Shown piece by piece: positions 61,237 through 64,000 of a stretch of DNA of 64,000 nucleotides. Location: positions 961,001 to 1,025,000 of the forward strand of contig NZ_CP039712.1 of the NCBI RefSeq assembly GCF_005145005.1, in the 5' to 3' direction. The notes beneath the pieces were generated by a model. The model was not told the DNA's origin. It ran no database searches and saw only the letters and a list, made by a program, of their open reading frames with translations. This stretch comes from Vagococcus zengguangii (GTDB taxonomy: Bacteria; Bacillota; Bacilli; Lactobacillales; Vagococcaceae). The stretch's first letter is position 1; every line of letters starts with the position of its first letter. The position numbers were made by a program, and so were the translations under genes.

Positions 61237-61907
61237 AGAAGATATGTGCTGTCAAAGAACAGATAGCGACCATAGATGCAATTAGTCTAAGGAAATTTAC
61301 ATTGTTTGGCTGAACTATATTGGCTGGAATGTAGTCGTCTTTATCTTGTATCTTTGTGTATTTCTCAAACAAAATAACGATGGTGAACACCTTTAAATCA
61401 TTAATAATAGACTGAAATAATGAACGTAGGTATCAATACTTATAAGCGAAATAGCCGTGCATTATGTTTTTTTGTCTAATGGTTAGCAATATTATTAGTG
61501 TGAGTCCACTCATTTTATTCAATACATTCGATGAACAGAGAAAAAAGTATTTTTGAACTGTTTATATATTTAATAGTGCTCCCTTTTTAGTAAGATAGTA
61601 TATTTATTGAAAATAGGTCAAAGTTCGTTTATTTATTTAATAAATATACGTATGTAGGATAAACCATACTATATATGTAAATTACAGAGTAAGGCATATG
61701 GTGTTCCGGCATTATAACTAAACTCATCAGCTTTGATATAGTTAAGGATACTTAAAAGTTAAAACATTGATACCATAATTTGAAAAAATGAGATTGTATT
61801 TGCTTATTTTGAGATGGTGAATAATTTTATTAATATGATATACAACTAATTTTAAGAGTCTCAATTGAGGCTCTTTTTTGTGTTCAGAGTTTCTTTTTCA
61901 TATGTAC
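61237..61907. other. Gene-free AT-rich stretch with an orphan promoter-like motif and terminator
   Basis: No convincing coding frame is present. GAACTGTT (61555-61562) and TAGTAAGATAG (61588-61598) resemble the WxL promoters, but the left half-site is missing and the spacing is 28 instead of 19. A terminator (AAGAGTCTC with GAGGCTCTT, 61854-61875, then T) lies 250 bases downstream with no gene before it. The region may be a decayed transcription unit or encode an untranslated RNA. Confidence 0.5.
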
Positions 61908-61937
61908 TTGACTTAAAATACGAACATATGTTCTAAT
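61908..61937 (+). promoter_or_regulatory. SOS promoter with LexA box
   Basis: CGAACATATGTTCT (61921-61934) fits the Gram-positive LexA/DinR box CGAACNNNNGTTC. It fills the spacer between TTGACT (61908-61913) and TCTAAT (61932-61937). The downstream polymerase gene should be DNA-damage inducible. Confidence 0.85.
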
Positions 61938-62000
61938 TTGAGTATAAGATTTATTTAGACTGTTAAATAATAACCGATTAAGAAAGAAGGCGGGATTACG

Positions 62001-63347
62001 ATGGGATTATTCAGTCAAAATCCTACATTTGATTATAATAAGGAACCCTCACGAGATATTTTGTGTATTGATTGCAAGAGTTTTTATGCCTCAGTGGAAT
62101 GTGTAGAACGCAATCTTAACCCATTAACAGCGAAGTTGGTGGTGATGAGCTATCCGAGTGATAATCCTCGTGAAAGGGGTAGTGGCTTGATATTAGCCAG
62201 CTCACCCGCTGCGAAAAAAGCGTTTGGCATCTCTAATGTGAGTCGAGCGAGAGATTTACCTTATCCATATCCGGATGATTTGGTAATTGCTCCACCTCGT
62301 ATGAAAGTGTACATGGAGAAAAATAAAGAAATTAACGCTATTTATAAGAAATATGCCGATGAGAGTAATCATCATGTCTATTCAGTTGATGAGAGTTTTT
62401 TAGATGTTACCGATGGCATGACCATGTATGGTGTAAAAACGGCTTATGAGATGGCCAGACTCATTCAACGAGATGTTTATCATCAAATAGGTATCTACAC
62501 GACGGTTGGTATCGGAGATAATCCATTACTGGCAAAATTAGCGTTAGATAATGAGGCAAAGCATAATAAGGACATGAAAGCCGAATGGCGTTATGAAGAT
62601 GTAGCGACTAAACTATGGGGTATTCAGGATATTACGGATTTCTGGGCAATAGGAAGCAAAACTGCTGATAGATTACGAAAACTCGGTATTTATAGTATTA
62701 AGGATCTGGCTCATGCCGATTATTACAAAATCAAACAACACATGGGTGTGGTTGGGACGCAACTCTATGCGCATTCATGGGGAATTGATCGCACCTATAT
62801 TGGACAAGATTATACACCTAAGTCTAAATCCGTTGGCAACTCACAAGTCTTACCTCGTGATTACCGAGATGCGAAAGAAATTGAGATTGTTATTACTGAA
62901 ATTGCTGACCAGGTAGGGACGCGCTTACGTCGAATGGGTGCCAAAGCCAGTACTATTAGTTTAGGAATCGGCTTTTCACTGGGATACCTTAATCATGAGG
63001 GACGTGGTGGCTTCCGCAAGCAACTCAAGGTACATCCTACAAACAACAGTCGAGAAATGGCCCAGTACTTATTACAGTTGTTCAGAGAGAATTATGAGGG
63101 AGAATATGTCCGAAATATTGCCATTAATGCCACAAATCTCACTTATACAAGCGCACTACAATTAGACTTATTTAAAGAACCGGACGTACAAGTTAATAAT
63201 GTGAAAGTCGATTATGTGGTCGATACGATACGTAAAAAATATGGGTTTACCTCCATGGTTCATGCGAATAGCTTATTAGAAGGCGGTAGAGCCATTGCGC
63301 GTGCAGGATTAGTTGGTGGTCATGCAGGTGGAATGGGAGGCATATAA
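62001..63347 (+). CDS. Y-family DNA polymerase (UmuC/UvrX-like)
   Basis: This error-prone lesion-bypass polymerase of 448 residues has the catalytic palm motifs ILCIDCKSFYASVECVERNL and VYSVDESFLDVT, helix-hairpin-helix LWGIQDITDFWAIGSKTADRLRKLGI here in part, and the little-finger domain at about 240-360. The glycine-rich C-terminus GGHAGGMGGI is common in plasmid and phage UvrX types of lactic acid bacteria. GAAGGCGGG precedes ATG 62001. A LexA box lies in its promoter. The next gene is its usual YolD-like partner. Confidence 0.92.
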   Translation: MGLFSQNPTFDYNKEPSRDILCIDCKSFYASVECVERNLNPLTAKLVVMSYPSDNPRERGSGLILASSPAAKKAFGISNVSRARDLPYPYPDDLVIAPPRMKVYMEKNKEINAIYKKYADESNHHVYSVDESFLDVTDGMTMYGVKTAYEMARLIQRDVYHQIGIYTTVGIGDNPLLAKLALDNEAKHNKDMKAEWRYEDVATKLWGIQDITDFWAIGSKTADRLRKLGIYSIKDLAHADYYKIKQHMGVVGTQLYAHSWGIDRTYIGQDYTPKSKSVGNSQVLPRDYRDAKEIEIVITEIADQVGTRLRRMGAKASTISLGIGFSLGYLNHEGRGGFRKQLKVHPTNNSREMAQYLLQLFRENYEGEYVRNIAINATNLTYTSALQLDLFKEPDVQVNNVKVDYVVDTIRKKYGFTSMVHANSLLEGGRAIARAGLVGGHAGGMGGI

Positions 63348-63402
63348 ACATGGGGGGCATTTTCAATGGGAGGCATGTGAGCATGAGAGGAGAGTTATCA
63401 CC

Positions 63403-63828
63403 ATGGTCAAACGAACCAGTAAACGATTTGCGCAACAGTTTCAAGATTACAATGACTACCATGATCGTCCATTTGGGTTAAAGTGGGGAACGGCTTTTGC
63501 GATGGAAGAATTGACCAGTACCATCGACGAGAACCATCTCCACGCATCTAAAGACATCAAATCCAAGCCGTTAATGTCACGAGAAGATATAGATGAGGTT
63601 TTATCATTCTCCTATATCAAGAATCAACCAGTAGAAGTTCAATTGAATGAACGAGATGAATTTGGTCGCTTTACGGAACCATTTATTGGAAGATTCAAGG
63701 GGGAAGCGTATGTGGATTATGTAGTGATCGAGAAAGCTGATGGACCTACACCCTATAATTGGGAAGATATCCGGCATGTCGCGATTAAAGAAGTGGATAA
63801 GTTGTCAAAGGTGGAGTTGTTCGAGTGA
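63403..63828 (+). CDS. YolD-like protein
   Basis: The 141-residue cytoplasmic protein fits the YolD-like group that regularly follows Y-family polymerases of the UvrX type; YolD is thought to replace UmuD-like functions. Seen are RPFGLKWGTAFAMEELT near the N-terminus and a C-terminal beta-rich part ending RHVAIKEVDKLSKVELFE. ATG 63403 follows GAGAGGAGAG. The frame could be extended back to 63313, overlapping the polymerase end, but that lacks a ribosome-binding site. It is co-transcribed with the polymerase, and so SOS-regulated. Confidence 0.72.
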   Translation: MVKRTSKRFAQQFQDYNDYHDRPFGLKWGTAFAMEELTSTIDENHLHASKDIKSKPLMSREDIDEVLSFSYIKNQPVEVQLNERDEFGRFTEPFIGRFKGEAYVDYVVIEKADGPTPYNWEDIRHVAIKEVDKLSKVELFE

Positions 63829-63915
63829 AATCTTGAATAAGAATTAATCAGCTTTTTGGTAAGATGTATATGGAACTGTGAATATTTTTTTTTAATTATA
63901 ATATCAAATTAAAAA

Positions 63916-63985
63916 AGGACGTTTATGATACGTTTGAATTATTTTCTTTACTAAAGAAAAAAACAAATGTATGCATAAATGTCCT
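63916..63985. repeat. 70-nt imperfect inverted repeat
   Basis: Arms of about 21 bases (from AGGACGTTTATGATACGTTTG to CAAATGTATGCATAAATGTC, broken by a few mismatches and one bulge) enclose a further TTTCTTT/AAAGAAA pairing. It could be a factor-independent terminator, an origin-like hairpin, or the end of a small mobile element cut by the window. Confidence 0.55.
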
Positions 63986-64000
63986 ATCAATTTACTAATT

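Overview
The window is low-GC, densely coded Gram-positive DNA, most likely from Enterococcaceae (Vagococcus- or Enterococcus-like). The evidence is a MapZ-type septum-positioning protein, MurT-GatD, PpaC, a CopY/CopZ/CopA copper operon, a Dha operon of the phosphotransferase type, WxL surface-protein clusters, and IS66/IS30/IS1182 elements typical of lactic acid bacteria. No rRNA, tRNA or CRISPR array was recognised. The sequence alone does not fix the species.

Region 1 (1-18287) is mostly core genome. It holds the 3' end of pflA, aspA, ppaC, a PsiE-like gene, murT-gatD (lipid II amidation), a KtrB/TrkH potassium transporter, a mapZ-like gene with 38 perfect 9-bp repeats, copYZA behind one cop box, rimM-trmD, a GDPD/P-loop pair, rplS with a leader, and a TauE-family transporter.

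Region 2 (18288-34874) is foreign to its site. A 16.6-kb block lies between two IS66 copies in the same orientation. The 8-bp sequence AATGGTAT sits only at the two outer edges, which is what a composite IS66 transposon inserted as one unit would leave. The insertion cut off the last codons of the TauE gene, whose tail and terminator are now at 34875-34954. The cargo is a WxL surface-protein locus: a five-gene module (WxL-interacting DUF916/DUF3324 protein, small LPXTG protein, three WxL proteins) present twice in tandem, then an 882-aa BspA-type leucine-rich-repeat protein with a WxL C-terminus. The promoters of the first module and of the LRR gene share an unusual dyad with identical spacing, so they are probably co-regulated. 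An IS30 element lies at the right end of the cargo.

Region 3 (34875-50633) is again mostly core: a YbaK/ProX deacylase, a PocR-AraC regulator divergent from gldA, dhaMKL (glycerol to dihydroxyacetone phosphate, with candidate cre sites), an IS1182 element, an ABC exporter pair, SPFH and LURP-one-like proteins, an M20 dipeptidase, YccF, YitT and a SufT-like protein.

Region 4 (50640-64000) looks like an accessory defence island. It has a tyrosine recombinase whose start abuts a terminator hairpin, a protein with five CxxC repeats fused to a DUF559/Vsr-like nuclease domain, and a type I restriction-modification locus (hsdM, hsdS, hsdR). An unrecognised five-helix membrane protein is inserted between hsdS and hsdR. 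Downstream are a gene-free stretch folding into a series of hairpins (a possible structured RNA) and a LexA-controlled Y-family polymerase with a YolD-like partner. The best candidates for something undescribed are the membrane protein inside the R-M locus, the zinc-repeat nuclease, the hairpin array, the WxL promoter dyad, and the composite transposon that carries a WxL locus.
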